This document shows, piece by piece, positions 8,213 through 17,263 of a DNA stretch of 64,000 nucleotides (position 1 is its first letter; each line of letters opens with the position of its first letter). Source of the DNA: CAYOZN01 sp964408455. GTDB taxonomy: Bacteria; Planctomycetota; Phycisphaerae; UBA1845; UTPLA1. A program made the translations under genes and the position numbers. The notes under the pieces are model-generated. The model was not told the DNA's origin. It searched no databases and saw nothing but the letters and a program-made list of their open reading frames with translations. The DNA is taken from NCBI GenBank assembly GCA_964408455.1, contig CAYOZN010000012.1, forward strand, positions 81,447 to 145,446. Reading direction: 5' to 3'.

Positions 8213-9949
8213 CTATGCAATCAGCTCGATGGGCTCGAAGCGCTCAACGTCGATCAATCCCTGGTCGGTCAGCTTCAGCTTGCCAATCACCGAGAGGCTC
8301 AGAAACGCCAGGCACATGAAGGGCTGCGCCAGCTCGCATCCCAGCGCACGCGCCCTCTCCGTTGCGCGGCGCAGTCGCTCCGCCGTTTCGACCGCCGGCC
8401 GATCCGTGACCAGCCCCGCGATCGGTAGCGGCACGTCCGCCGTCACGTTGCCATCCTGAACCACCACCAGCCCGCCGCCCAGCCCGACCAGGTGCCGCAG
8501 TGCCACTACGATGTCGCGGTCGTTGACGCCCACCGCCACCAGGTTGTGCGCGTCGTGGGCCACGCTGCTGGCCAGCGCGCCGGTCCGCAGCTTGAAGCCG
8601 CGGGCAAAAGCCTTCGCCACGCGACCCGACGCCCGGTGGCGTTCCACTACGACGAGCTTTGCCATGTCCCGCGCCGGATCAGCCACCAGCCGCCCATCCC
8701 GCACCGGCGCGATGGCCCTGCTGCGCTCGGTATCGATCCGGTTTTCCAGCACCTCGATCACGTGCACCGATGGCGTGACGCTGCCGGAGGGCGCCGCAAT
8801 GCGCAGATCTTCCACCGAAATGTCATGGGCCCGCACGGTCCCGCAAAGGTCCGGCGACACACGCGGCGGGGTGTCGGTCGCCACGCAGTGTCCCCCTTCA
8901 GCGACCAGCCTGCCCGCGTGGATGACCCGCAGCACCTTGAATCCGTTCAGGTCCTCCACCACCGCGAGATTGGCCCGATACCCGGGTGCAACCAGGCCAT
9001 GGCGCCGGAGCCCGAAGTACCGCGCCGTGTTGAGCGTCGCGCACTTCACCGCCAGCAGGGGGTTCAACCCGCCCGCGACGGCCTTCCGGAGGATGTAGTC
9101 GATGTGCCCTTCGTCGAGGATGTCGCGGACGTCCTTGTCGTCCGTGCAGAACATGAAACGATCGGCCGTCTCCAGTCGGATCAGCGGCAGCAGCGCCTCC
9201 AGGTTGCGCGTCTGTGAACCCTCCCGCACCATGATGAACAGGCCCGCCCGCAGCTTTTCGAGCGCCTCCTCGGCGCGGATGCATTCGTGGTCGCTCTCGA
9301 TCCCGGCGGCGGCATAGGCCATCAGGTCCCGGCCCGTCAGCCCCGGCGCATGTCCATCGAGCGTGCGCCCGTCCGCGAGCGCCAGCTTGGCCAGCACCCC
9401 GGCATCCCCGCCCGTCACACCGGGATAGTTCATCATCTCTGCCAGCCCGAGGACGCGGGCGTGCGACATCAGCGGCCGAAGGTCGTCGGCGTTCAGAGTC
9501 GCCCCGGCCGATTCGAGCGGGCTGGCCGGCACGCACGAGCTGAGCATGACAAAGACATCAAGCGGAGTGGCTTGCGATAGCTCCAAAACGTGCTGTATCC
9601 CCGCCAGCCCGGCCACGTTGGCGAATTCGTGCGGATCGGCCATGACCGCCGTTGTGCCGGCCGCCGACACGGCCCGCGCGAATTCCGGCACATCCAGCAT
9701 CGAGGATTCGATGTGCACGTGGGCGTCCATCAGGCCGGGGCACACGTACGCGCCCCTCAGATCGAGGCTGGGCCCGTCAGCGTAGTGCCCGACACCTGCG
9801 ATGGCTTCGCCCGCGATGGCGATATCCCCCTCATAGACGCCGCATGCCGCCACATCGACAATGCGGCCGTTCCTGAGGACCAGATCCGCCGGGGCGCGCC
9901 CGGCGGCGACATCGATGCGCCGGGCCAGTTCGTCGATCGAAATCTGCAT
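8213..9949 (-). CDS. ade: Adenine deaminase
   Basis: Converts adenine to hypoxanthine and ammonia in purine salvage. The 578-residue protein has the amidohydrolase metal motif AHVHIESSML, the next His in ADPHEFANVAG, and further metal-site segments DGHAPG and ESDHEC. It also has the C-terminal adenine-deaminase domain with FKLRTGALASSVAHDAHN and VGVNDRDI. Length matches the family (about 570-600). ATG at 9949 follows a purine-rich leader and gives the usual N-terminus; an upstream GTG at 9988 is less likely. The gene stands alone, divergent from the rpsP operon. Confidence 0.95.
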   Translation of the reverse strand: MQISIDELARRIDVAAGRAPADLVLRNGRIVDVAACGVYEGDIAIAGEAIAGVGHYADGPSLDLRGAYVCPGLMDAHVHIESSMLDVPEFARAVSAAGTTAVMADPHEFANVAGLAGIQHVLELSQATPLDVFVMLSSCVPASPLESAGATLNADDLRPLMSHARVLGLAEMMNYPGVTGGDAGVLAKLALADGRTLDGHAPGLTGRDLMAYAAAGIESDHECIRAEEALEKLRAGLFIMVREGSQTRNLEALLPLIRLETADRFMFCTDDKDVRDILDEGHIDYILRKAVAGGLNPLLAVKCATLNTARYFGLRRHGLVAPGYRANLAVVEDLNGFKVLRVIHAGRLVAEGGHCVATDTPPRVSPDLCGTVRAHDISVEDLRIAAPSGSVTPSVHVIEVLENRIDTERSRAIAPVRDGRLVADPARDMAKLVVVERHRASGRVAKAFARGFKLRTGALASSVAHDAHNLVAVGVNDRDIVVALRHLVGLGGGLVVVQDGNVTADVPLPIAGLVTDRPAVETAERLRRATERARALGCELAQPFMCLAFLSLSVIGKLKLTDQGLIDVERFEPIELIA

Positions 9950-10059
9950 ATGCGGGTTCCTCCGGCCGTGCAGAAGCCCAGCCGTCACGGCAATTTAGGG
10001 CAAGCCTCATTATATCGGGCCTCCCGCACGATACCGCCGCTGAATCCGTCCGAGTCCCG

Positions 10060-10087
10060 TTGCCACCACACCAGGATCTGCTATAGT
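10060..10087 (+). promoter_or_regulatory. Candidate sigma70-type promoter of the rpsP operon
   Basis: TTGCCA at 10060-10065 and TATAGT at 10082-10087 are separated by 16 bases, upstream of rpsP (ATG 10174). This is a close match to the sigma70 pattern in a GC-rich region and is correctly placed and oriented. It would give a leader of about 80 bases. Confidence 0.45.
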
Positions 10088-10173
10088 TACGGGTTTCGCA
10101 TGCGTTTGCGCGATGGCGCGGCGCCTGGCGGGACTCTTACCTGAACCGAAAACGACGGTTCTTCGAGGCAACT

Positions 10174-10452
10174 ATGGCGGTCAAGCTTAGGTTGGTACGA
10201 CTGGGACGATCGCACCGCGCCTTTTTCCGGCTGCGGGCGGCGGATGAACGAAACGCGGCGAGCGGCCGGTTCATTGAAGAACTCGGCCACGTCGATCCGC
10301 TGGAGAAGGATCCTGCCAAGGCAGTGACACTGAAACGCGAGCGCATCGAGCACTGGCTGTCGGTTGGCGCCAAGGTTTCGCCCACTGTCGAGTCGCTGCT
10401 CAAAAAGCAGGGCATCTCGGCGCCGGCGGCTGCCGCCGGCACCACGGCCTGA
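10174..10452 (+). CDS. rpsP: 30S ribosomal protein S16
   Basis: S16 is needed for assembly of the 5' domain of the 30S subunit. The 92-residue protein starts with the conserved AVKLRLVRLGRSHRAFFR and has the family pattern FIEELGHVDP and RIEHWLSVGAKVSPTV. A short Ala-rich tail follows. It is the first gene of the conserved order rpsP-trmD-rplS; rimM, often found between rpsP and trmD in other bacteria, is absent. The start codon ATG follows a candidate promoter about 85 bases upstream. Confidence 0.98.
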   Translation: MAVKLRLVRLGRSHRAFFRLRAADERNAASGRFIEELGHVDPLEKDPAKAVTLKRERIEHWLSVGAKVSPTVESLLKKQGISAPAAAAGTTA

Positions 10453-10489
10453 ATTCGGTGGAAGCGGCGTCGCGTACAGGGGCGCTTCG

Positions 10490-11233
10490 ATGCGCATCGA
10501 CGTACTGACGCTGTTTCCGGAAGCCTGCGAACCCTACTTTGATGCCAGCATCATCGGACGGGCTCGACGAGCCGGGCTGGTCGAAATCGCGTGCCACAAT
10601 TTTCGCGATTACACGACCGATGCCCACCGAAAGGTGGATGACCGGCCTTTCGGCGGCGGCCCCGGCATGGTGCTCATGTGTCAGCCGGTCTTCGCCGCGG
10701 TCGAGGCTGTCCAGGCCATGGACCCGCGTGCCGCTCGGCGAATATTGTTGACGCCCCAGGGACGGCGGCTCGATCAAACGCTCGTCCGGGAGTTGGCCGC
10801 CTGCCCGCGGCTGCTGCTGCTGGCGGGGCATTACGAGGGATTCGACGAGCGCATACGCGAGGGTTTGTCGCCGATCGAAGTGTCCATCGGTGACTACGTG
10901 ATATCCGGGGGCGAGGCGGCGGCCATGGTGGTCGTCGATGCCGTGGTGCGATTGATACCCGGCGCCCTGGGCGACCAGGATTCCAGCGAGGAGGAATCAT
11001 TCACCGCCGCAGCCGGCGACGACGACCAGACTGGCTGCTGGCTCGAATATCCGCACTACACCCGGCCGCGTGAATTTCGCGGCATGGAAGTGCCCGAAGT
11101 GTTGCTCAGCGGCGATCATGCACGCATTCGTTCATGGCGGCGCGAGCAGGCAAAAAACAGAACACGATCGCGCCGGCCCGATCTGATTCGCCGAGATACG
11201 ACGCTGCCCGCCGAGCCGACGCGCCAGGATTGA
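10490..11233 (+). CDS. trmD: tRNA (guanine37-N1)-methyltransferase
   Basis: TrmD methylates G37 next to the anticodon and prevents +1 frameshifting. The 247-residue protein begins MRIDVLTLFPE and has the knot-fold SAM site GHYEGFDERI followed by EVSIGDYVISGGE. The C-terminal basic domain contains YTRPREFRGMEVPEVLLSGDH, which is diagnostic of TrmD. It lies 37 bases after rpsP and 15 bases before rplS, in the same operon. The start at ATG 10490 is fixed by the conserved N-terminus. Confidence 0.98.
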   Translation: MRIDVLTLFPEACEPYFDASIIGRARRAGLVEIACHNFRDYTTDAHRKVDDRPFGGGPGMVLMCQPVFAAVEAVQAMDPRAARRILLTPQGRRLDQTLVRELAACPRLLLLAGHYEGFDERIREGLSPIEVSIGDYVISGGEAAAMVVVDAVVRLIPGALGDQDSSEEESFTAAAGDDDQTGCWLEYPHYTRPREFRGMEVPEVLLSGDHARIRSWRREQAKNRTRSRRPDLIRRDTTLPAEPTRQD

Positions 11234-11248
11234 TGTTGGAGACGCGCC

Positions 11249-11683
11249 ATGCGAAACAAATACCTCACCGCCGTGGAATCCGCCCAGATCAAACAGAAAT
11301 CGGCCGACTTCAACATCGGCGATACCGTCGCCGTCGGCGTCCGAATCGTCGAAGGCAATAAGGAACGCACCCAGCCCTTCATCGGCGTGGTCATCGCCCG
11401 CCGCGGCAGCGGCGTCAGCGAAATGTTCACCGTCCGCCGCATCGTCAACAACGAAGGCGTCGAACGCACATTTCCGCTCCAGTCGCCGCGCATCGCCTCC
11501 ATCGAGGTGCAGCGCAGCGGCAAGACGCGCCGTGCCAAGCTTTACTTCCTCCGCGATCGCGTCGGCAAGGCCCGCAAGCTTCGCGAGAAGCGATCCTATG
11601 GCAAGGCCGCACCGGAGGCCGTCGCGCCGCCGGCCGCCGCCAGCCGCGAAGTCGAACGCGAGGCCGAGCCTGCCGGCGTTTGA
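11249..11683 (+). CDS. rplS: 50S ribosomal protein L19
   Basis: L19 sits at the 30S-50S interface. The core (residues 1-120) has the family pattern FNIGDTVAVGVRIVEG, GVVIARRGSGVSEMFTVRRI and EVQRSGKTRRAKLYFLRDRVGK, written here in pieces. The protein is 144 residues, longer than the usual 115-120, because of an Ala/Glu-rich C-terminal tail. It closes the ribosomal part of the operon and is followed after 33 bases by a YraN-type gene, as in many bacteria. Confidence 0.98.
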   Translation: MRNKYLTAVESAQIKQKSADFNIGDTVAVGVRIVEGNKERTQPFIGVVIARRGSGVSEMFTVRRIVNNEGVERTFPLQSPRIASIEVQRSGKTRRAKLYFLRDRVGKARKLREKRSYGKAAPEAVAPPAAASREVEREAEPAGV

Positions 11684-11716
11684 TTCCATCGGCCGCCGCT
11701 TTCATAATCGGCCCGA

Positions 11717-12091
11717 ATGTCGTGGTTGAGACTGCTTCTGGGGCAGGGGGGCGAGTGCATCGCCGTGCGCCATCTGAAGCGCTGCGGCTATCGCATCCTC
11801 AATCGCAATTACGTCTGTCCCGGAGGCGAGCTCGATGTGGTCTGCCGCGATGACAGGACCGTCGTATTCGTCGAAGTCAAATCCCTCCGCAGCGATGAAC
11901 GGTCCGATCCCGAGGAGAAAGTCACTCGATCCAAGCGCGCTCACATGTTGCGCGCCGCCCGGCATTGGCTCTCGGAGCACCGCCATCCCGACGCCGCGTA
12001 TCGCTTCGACGTCATCAGCATAGTCATTCCCGCAAAGGGCCCGCCGCGCCTGCGCCACATTGAGGAAGCCTTCGTGCCCGAGTTGATCTGA
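11717..12091 (+). CDS. YraN/UPF0102 family nuclease-like protein
   Basis: A 124-residue member of the UPF0102 family, which has an endonuclease-like fold. The core ILNRNYVCPGGELDVVCRD followed by TVVFVEVKS carries the E-x-D and E-V-K residues of the PD-(D/E)xK type active site. The C-terminal half is the usual helix (SKRAHMLRAARHWL). Its cellular role is not established. Its position after rplS is conserved in many phyla. Spacing of 33 bases before and 34 bases after suggests it is cotranscribed with rplS and the TatD gene. Confidence 0.9.
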   Translation: MSWLRLLLGQGGECIAVRHLKRCGYRILNRNYVCPGGELDVVCRDDRTVVFVEVKSLRSDERSDPEEKVTRSKRAHMLRAARHWLSEHRHPDAAYRFDVISIVIPAKGPPRLRHIEEAFVPELI

Positions 12092-12125
12092 CTCGCCGCA
12101 GCGCCGAGCCGTCCGGAGCCGACAC

Positions 12126-12899
12126 ATGGGCGATCTGTTCGACTCCCACTGCCATCTCACCAGTGATGCCCTTCGCGAATATGCGGACGACGTGATCGCC
12201 CGCGCCCTTGCCGTCGGCATTACGCGCTTCGTGACCATTGCGACAGATCTCGCCGATTCGGCGCGGGCCTTCGAGCTTGCCGCGCGCCACGACGGCGTCC
12301 ATGTCGCCGCCGGGATTCATCCCCACGAAGCCGGCAGGTGCGAATCCGGCTGGGATGCCCGGTTGCACGAGATCGTCACCCGCACCGACGTCGTCGGCGT
12401 CGGCGAGACCGGCTTGGATTTTCACTACGATTTCGCCGATCGATCCGTCCAAGAGCGAGTCTTTCGCCGCCAGTTGGAGCTGGCCGTCGCCGCGCGTAAA
12501 CCCGTCATTATTCACTGCCGCGAGGCCCACGGCGACACGCTCGCGATCCTGGCCGAGTTTCCGGCCGTCTCACGCGTGGTGTTCCATTGCTTCACCGGCA
12601 CCGCACAACAGGCGAACGAGATTCTCGACCGCGGCTACTGGATCTCGCTGACGGGCGTCGTGACGTTCAAAAAGTCGCAGGAACTGCGAAGCGTGGCGAG
12701 GATGCTGCCTGCCGACCGTTTCATGCTGGAAACCGATTCACCCTATCTGACGCCCGAGCCGTTTCGCAGCGTGCGGCCCAACGAGCCATGCCACATGATT
12801 CACACCGCTGCCTGCATCGCCCGCGAGCGCGGCATCGAGCCGGCGGCCCTGGCGGCACAGGCGACCGAAAATACCCTTCGCTTCTTCAACCTTGATTAG
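12126..12899 (+). CDS. TatD family metal-dependent hydrolase
   Basis: TatD-type TIM-barrel nucleases act on single-stranded DNA ends and have also been linked to D-amino-acyl-tRNA and repair functions. The 257-residue protein has the metal motifs DSHCHLTSD at the N-terminus, GETGLDFHYD, VIIHCREAHGD, HCFTGT, and LETDSPYLTPEP. The length is standard. It follows the YraN-type gene by 34 bases. The final part (ENTLRFFNLD) is the usual family end. The exact substrate cannot be told from sequence. Confidence 0.93.
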   Translation: MGDLFDSHCHLTSDALREYADDVIARALAVGITRFVTIATDLADSARAFELAARHDGVHVAAGIHPHEAGRCESGWDARLHEIVTRTDVVGVGETGLDFHYDFADRSVQERVFRRQLELAVAARKPVIIHCREAHGDTLAILAEFPAVSRVVFHCFTGTAQQANEILDRGYWISLTGVVTFKKSQELRSVARMLPADRFMLETDSPYLTPEPFRSVRPNEPCHMIHTAACIARERGIEPAALAAQATENTLRFFNLD

Positions 12900-13009
12900 A
12901 GCCCGTCCGGGCCCCATTGGGCGAAGCGCCGATCCTCGATTACGATGGCCGCATCGATCTGGTTGCCCTCGGGCCCGTTTCGGATCCGGGGCGCCCCAGC
13001 GGATTCAGA

Positions 13010-14008
13010 ATGTCGTCGCAGACAGCCTACATCGGTCTTGATATCGGAGGAACGGCAATCAAGGGCGGCATCGTTTCGCCCAGCGGCGCAATCGTCGCGC
13101 GGCATGCCGACATGACCGAGGCGGGGGAGGGGCCCGACGCCGTCATTGCGCGCGTCGCGGAAATGGTCGCCGATCTCAGCGCGGCGGCGGCCGGCAGGGG
13201 CCTTCGGATCGCCTCGATCGGAATCGGCGTCCCCGGCCTGGTCAGCCGCGAGCCCGGCATCGTTCACACCTCGCCGAATCTGCCCGGCTGGAAGGACGTC
13301 AATCTGGTCGAGCGACTTCGACAGCACGCAAATCTGCGCGTCACGATCGACAACGATGCCAACAACGCGGCACTGGGAGAGTTGATCGCCGGCGCCGGCC
13401 GCGGCGTCAGGGACCTCGTCATGCTGACCCTGGGCACCGGCGTCGGCTCCGGCCTCATCCTCGGCGGCCGACTCTGGCACGGCCAGACCGGGCATGCCGG
13501 CGAGATCGGCCACATGATCGTGCAGCCCGAGGGCCGGCTCTGCGCCTGCGGTCAGCGCGGCTGCCTCGAGGCATATTCTTCCGCCTCCGGCACGGCGCGG
13601 CGGGCGGCCGAGCGGATCGAGCAGGGCGAGCCAAGCGTGTTGAAGGCAACGCTGGACGCCGGTGAGGAGCTCGACGCCCGGCATGTCGCCGATGCGGCAA
13701 AGGCCGGCGATGCCCTGGCCGGCGGCGTCTGGAGCGAAACCTGCCGCTATCTGGCCATCGCCTGCATCAACATCCAGCGCATCCTGAGCCCTGAGCTCAT
13801 CGTATTCTCTGGCGGCATGAGTGAGTCAGGCGACTTCCTTTTGCATCCCATCAAGGAGCATATGCAACGCACGGCTTCCCCAAGCTTTCGGCCCTTGCCC
13901 AGCATCTGCATCGCCCGGCTGGGCAATGATGCCGGCTTCATTGGCTCCGCCCTGAATGAATCCTGGCATGCCGCCTCGGCCGGCGAATCCACGCCACAGT
14001 CCGCCTGA
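13010..14008 (+). CDS. ROK family sugar kinase (glucokinase-like)
   Basis: A 332-residue ASKHA-fold kinase. The phosphate-1 motif GLDIGGTAIKGGIV is at residue 10, IDNDANNAALGE near residue 115 contains the catalytic Asp, and the ROK zinc site is GHMIVQPEGRLCACGQRGCLE, quoted here only in part: CACGQRGC follows the His. Glucokinase, N-acetylglucosamine or mannose kinases all share this set, so the sugar is uncertain; the length and cysteine motif are most like bacterial ROK glucokinases. ATG 13010 puts the first strand at the N-terminus. A gap of 110 bases separates it from the TatD gene. Confidence 0.88.
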   Translation: MSSQTAYIGLDIGGTAIKGGIVSPSGAIVARHADMTEAGEGPDAVIARVAEMVADLSAAAAGRGLRIASIGIGVPGLVSREPGIVHTSPNLPGWKDVNLVERLRQHANLRVTIDNDANNAALGELIAGAGRGVRDLVMLTLGTGVGSGLILGGRLWHGQTGHAGEIGHMIVQPEGRLCACGQRGCLEAYSSASGTARRAAERIEQGEPSVLKATLDAGEELDARHVADAAKAGDALAGGVWSETCRYLAIACINIQRILSPELIVFSGGMSESGDFLLHPIKEHMQRTASPSFRPLPSICIARLGNDAGFIGSALNESWHAASAGESTPQSA

Positions 14009-14118
14009 TTCGTGACGCAATATGTCGTATTAGTGGCCGCATTCGCCGTCGAGGCTATCATGGCGTGCGAATAGCCTCGTTCACTCACCCGGCTTTTTCC
14101 GCCATTGTGGAGCGCGCC

Positions 14119-14553
14119 GTGTCTGTTGATCCTCCTCTACCCCCCAGCAAGGTCCTGATCGTGGACGACAACTCGCAGAACCTCGAACTCATCGAGGCAT
14201 ACCTCGAGGAACTCGAAAACGTCACCATCATCTGCGCAACCAACGGCCAGCAGTGCCTCGATAAGGTGGCCGCCGAACAGCCCGATCTCATCCTGCTCGA
14301 CGTCATGATGCCGCGCATGAGCGGCTACGAAGTCTGCAAGATTCTCAAGGCCGAGCCCGGCACGCGGCACATTCCCGTGGTCATGGTCACGGCCCTGCAC
14401 GAAATGGGCGACGTGGAGCGCGGCGTCGAAGTCGGCACCAACGATTTCATCTCGAAACCGGTTAACCGGATAGACCTGCTGTCCCGAGTTCGATCCCTGC
14501 TTCGTCTCAAGCACGCAGGCGCCCTGGGAGGCGATATCGCACATGGTGCCTAG
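14119..14553 (+). CDS. CheY-like response regulator receiver protein
   Basis: A single receiver domain with no output domain (144 residues). The acid pocket is VLIVDDNSQN, the phosphoacceptor Asp is in LILLDVMMPRMSGYEV, Thr is in VVMVTAL and Lys in FISKPVNRIDL. Such stand-alone receivers pass a phosphate signal to a partner, or act in a phosphorelay, by protein contact. No histidine kinase lies nearby. GTG at 14119 is preceded by GGAGCG at a suitable distance. An upstream GTG at 14065 would add an unlikely extension. Confidence 0.9.
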   Translation: MSVDPPLPPSKVLIVDDNSQNLELIEAYLEELENVTIICATNGQQCLDKVAAEQPDLILLDVMMPRMSGYEVCKILKAEPGTRHIPVVMVTALHEMGDVERGVEVGTNDFISKPVNRIDLLSRVRSLLRLKHAGALGGDIAHGA

Positions 14554-14613
14554 GCGCCCGTTCACACAGCCTGGATGTACCGTTCGAGTCAGGCTCGCGG
14601 GGGGAACCGGGGA

Positions 14614-17238
14614 ATGAGCCGATCGCGGAAGTCGACCGGCCTGAAAGAGGTCTATCGGCTCAAGGACGAAGCGCACCGGCGCGTGGTCGTATTCGCGAAT
14701 GGCCTCACCGCCGTTCTGCACCGCCACGATGCCGCGCCCGTCGTTGCCGTGCGCGTTTATGTCCGCGGCGGCAGCGCCTTCGAGGGCTCCTGGCTCGGCT
14801 CGGGCATCAGCCACCTCTTTGAGCACGCCATCACCTGTGACGGCACCGCGCGTCACACCGAGCGCGAGCTGGTCGAGATTTCAGATGCCATCGGCGGCCT
14901 CTCCAACGCATATACCTCCGTCGATCACATCTGCCATCACGTCACCACCGCCCGCGAGAACCTCGAGCAGGCCGTCGAAGTCTTCGCCGACTTTCTCACG
15001 CAGCCGCTTCTCTCCAAGGCCGTGTTCGAGCGCGAGCTCGGCGTCGTCCAGCGCGAGCTCGAGCGCGATCGCGACGATCCCGACGTCCAACTCGACGAAC
15101 TGCTTCACGAGAATATCTACAGCGGCCATCCGCTCCAGCACCCCGTCATCGGGCATCGCAATCGCCTGCTCGAACTGACGCACGAAGACATCCTCGCCTA
15201 TCACCGCCAGGTCCATGCCGCCGACAACGTCGTCGTCGTCATCGCCGGCGATATCGACCTCGACCATGCTCAGACCATCGTCGCGCGCGCGTTCGATGGC
15301 CTCGTCCGGCGCGGCACCGTCAGGCTGCCGCTGCCCGATCCTGCCCCCATCGTCGCCGCCGCCACTGCCGTCAAGCACATGGACGTCGAATCGGCATCCG
15401 CCATCATGTCATGGCAGACCGTTCGCGAAACCCACGCCGACGAGGGGCCGATCGATCTCTTGTGCTCGGTCCTCACCGAGGGGGCGGCGGCCCGCGTCTC
15501 CAAGGCCCTGGTCTGGGACAGCGGCCTGGCATTCGATCTCGGCGGCTCGCATGAGACCACCTGGCACTCTCCCGGCACCTTTCAGATTTCCTTCCAGTGC
15601 GACGCCAAGGTCCTCGAACGCGCGCGCGATGTCGTCCTCCAGGTGCTCGCCGATCTCGAAAGCCGCCCGATCACTGAAGTCGAGCTGCGCCGCGCCCTCC
15701 GCCAGAACGAAAACGCGATCCTCTATCAGCGCGAGACCGCCGAGGGCCTGGCCGCCCAGCTCGGCGAGGATTTTCTCGCCGGCGCCGATATCGACTACAC
15801 CGATGGCTTTCTGCGAAACCTTCGCCGCGTGACGTCGGATGACCTGATGCGCGTGGCTCGCGAATACCTCCGCCCCGACGGATGTGTCACCGCCGTCGTG
15901 CTGCCCGGTGCCAGGACCGCCGCTCCGGCCGTCGCCCGCCGCCCGTCCCGCCGGCGCGAAGTGGTCCGCGCCGTGCTGCCCAGTGGCCTCCGCGTCGCCA
16001 TCCGGCCCATGTCGTGCAGCAGGTTCGTCGCCGTCAACGCCTTCTTTCGCGGCGGCCTGGTGGCCGAGACGCCCTCCACCAACGGGGCGTTCAACCTGCT
16101 GTCACGCGTATGGCATCGCGGCAGCCGCGGTCACACCGCCGATCAGATCGAGGAGGAATTCTCCCTGCGCGGCAGCGCCCTCCGCGCCACCAGCGGCATG
16201 AACCAGTTCGGCCTGGGCTTCGTCGCCCCTGCCGACGAGTGGAATGCACTGTTCCCCATCCTTGCCGAGGTCCTCGTCAAGCCGCTGCTGGCCGCCGACG
16301 AGATCGATAAGGCCCGCCCGGCACTCCTCGATGCCGTCGCCCGCATCGACGAGGACTGGCACAGCGAACTGACGCGCTTCGTCCGCTCGCGCTTCTTTCG
16401 CGCCAGTCCCTATCGCATGATGCGCATCGGCACCGAGGCCAACCTCCGCCGCTTCGGCACCGCCCACCTCCGGCGCATCCACGGACGCTACGTCTGCGGC
16501 CGAAACGGCGTGCTCGCCATCGCCGGGGAAGTGAATCCCCGTCGCGCCCTCAACCTGATTCGCACCTGCCTCCAGAACCTCCCACGCGGCGCCGCCGGTC
16601 TCGTCCCGCCGCCCCGATTCGAAACGCCGCCCGCCGACGACCGCCTCTTCGTACGCCGTTCCGGCGGCCTGCGCGAGGCCGCCGGCGTCTTCATCGGATA
16701 TCCCGGCCTGACCGCCGGCGATCGCAAGCACCGCGCCGCCGTCGCCCTCATCGAAACCATGCTCGCCGGCTACGCTCTGTCCGGAGGCCGACTGTTCACC
16801 GCCCTCCGCAGCGGCACCCGCGACATGGCATACGAAGTCACCGGCGCAGGGTTCTCCGGCCTGTGGCCCGGCTACATCGCCTTCGTCGCCGCCTGCGAAC
16901 CGCGCCGCCTCAACGAGGTCTATCGCCTCATGCGCGCCGAGATCGATGCCGTCCGCGATGGCCGGTTCGACGCCTCCGAACTGGAGCGGGCCCGGGCAAT
17001 GATCGTCGCCGGCGAACTCGACCAGTTGCAGTCCGCAGGTGACTACAGCTCCCGCATCGGTGTGGACGAAGTCTTCGGCCTCGGCGCCGACGATTCGAAG
17101 AGATTTCTCGATGAAGTGCGGAGCGTCTCTTTGACGGCGGCGCGACGCGCGGCGCACCGCTACCTCCAGCATGCCACCATCGGCGTCGTCACGCCCGATC
17201 CCCGCCTCGTGCGACTCGGCCTCAAGGCCCAGCGATGA
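14614..17238 (+). CDS. M16 family zinc metallopeptidase (two-domain, pitrilysin-like)
   Basis: The 874-residue protein has two M16 halves. The N-terminal half carries the inverted zinc motif HLFEH (in GISHLFEHAIT), with the downstream Glu region (SNAYTSVDHICHHV). The C-terminal half has the M16 fold features (FRGGLVAETPSTNGAFNLL) but no HxxEH, as expected for the inactive half that closes the chamber. A middle Arg-rich stretch near residue 450 links the halves. No clear signal peptide is seen, so location is uncertain. ATG 14614 has a purine-rich GGGGAA-type ribosome site; ATG 14575 is the alternative. Confidence 0.9.
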   Translation: MSRSRKSTGLKEVYRLKDEAHRRVVVFANGLTAVLHRHDAAPVVAVRVYVRGGSAFEGSWLGSGISHLFEHAITCDGTARHTERELVEISDAIGGLSNAYTSVDHICHHVTTARENLEQAVEVFADFLTQPLLSKAVFERELGVVQRELERDRDDPDVQLDELLHENIYSGHPLQHPVIGHRNRLLELTHEDILAYHRQVHAADNVVVVIAGDIDLDHAQTIVARAFDGLVRRGTVRLPLPDPAPIVAAATAVKHMDVESASAIMSWQTVRETHADEGPIDLLCSVLTEGAAARVSKALVWDSGLAFDLGGSHETTWHSPGTFQISFQCDAKVLERARDVVLQVLADLESRPITEVELRRALRQNENAILYQRETAEGLAAQLGEDFLAGADIDYTDGFLRNLRRVTSDDLMRVAREYLRPDGCVTAVVLPGARTAAPAVARRPSRRREVVRAVLPSGLRVAIRPMSCSRFVAVNAFFRGGLVAETPSTNGAFNLLSRVWHRGSRGHTADQIEEEFSLRGSALRATSGMNQFGLGFVAPADEWNALFPILAEVLVKPLLAADEIDKARPALLDAVARIDEDWHSELTRFVRSRFFRASPYRMMRIGTEANLRRFGTAHLRRIHGRYVCGRNGVLAIAGEVNPRRALNLIRTCLQNLPRGAAGLVPPPRFETPPADDRLFVRRSGGLREAAGVFIGYPGLTAGDRKHRAAVALIETMLAGYALSGGRLFTALRSGTRDMAYEVTGAGFSGLWPGYIAFVAACEPRRLNEVYRLMRAEIDAVRDGRFDASELERARAMIVAGELDQLQSAGDYSSRIGVDEVFGLGADDSKRFLDEVRSVSLTAARRAAHRYLQHATIGVVTPDPRLVRLGLKAQR

Positions 17239-17263
17239 GTTTGCCGGCCGGCAGTTCGCGCGA

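Noticed and set aside
14575..14613. Longer start for the M16 protease at ATG 14575
   Set aside because: The ATG at 14614 has the better purine-rich ribosome site; the extra 13 residues are not family-like.
16102..17172. A 356-residue minus-strand frame under the M16 peptidase
   Set aside because: Shadow frame in GC-rich coding DNA; the plus-strand HLFEH protease explains the region.
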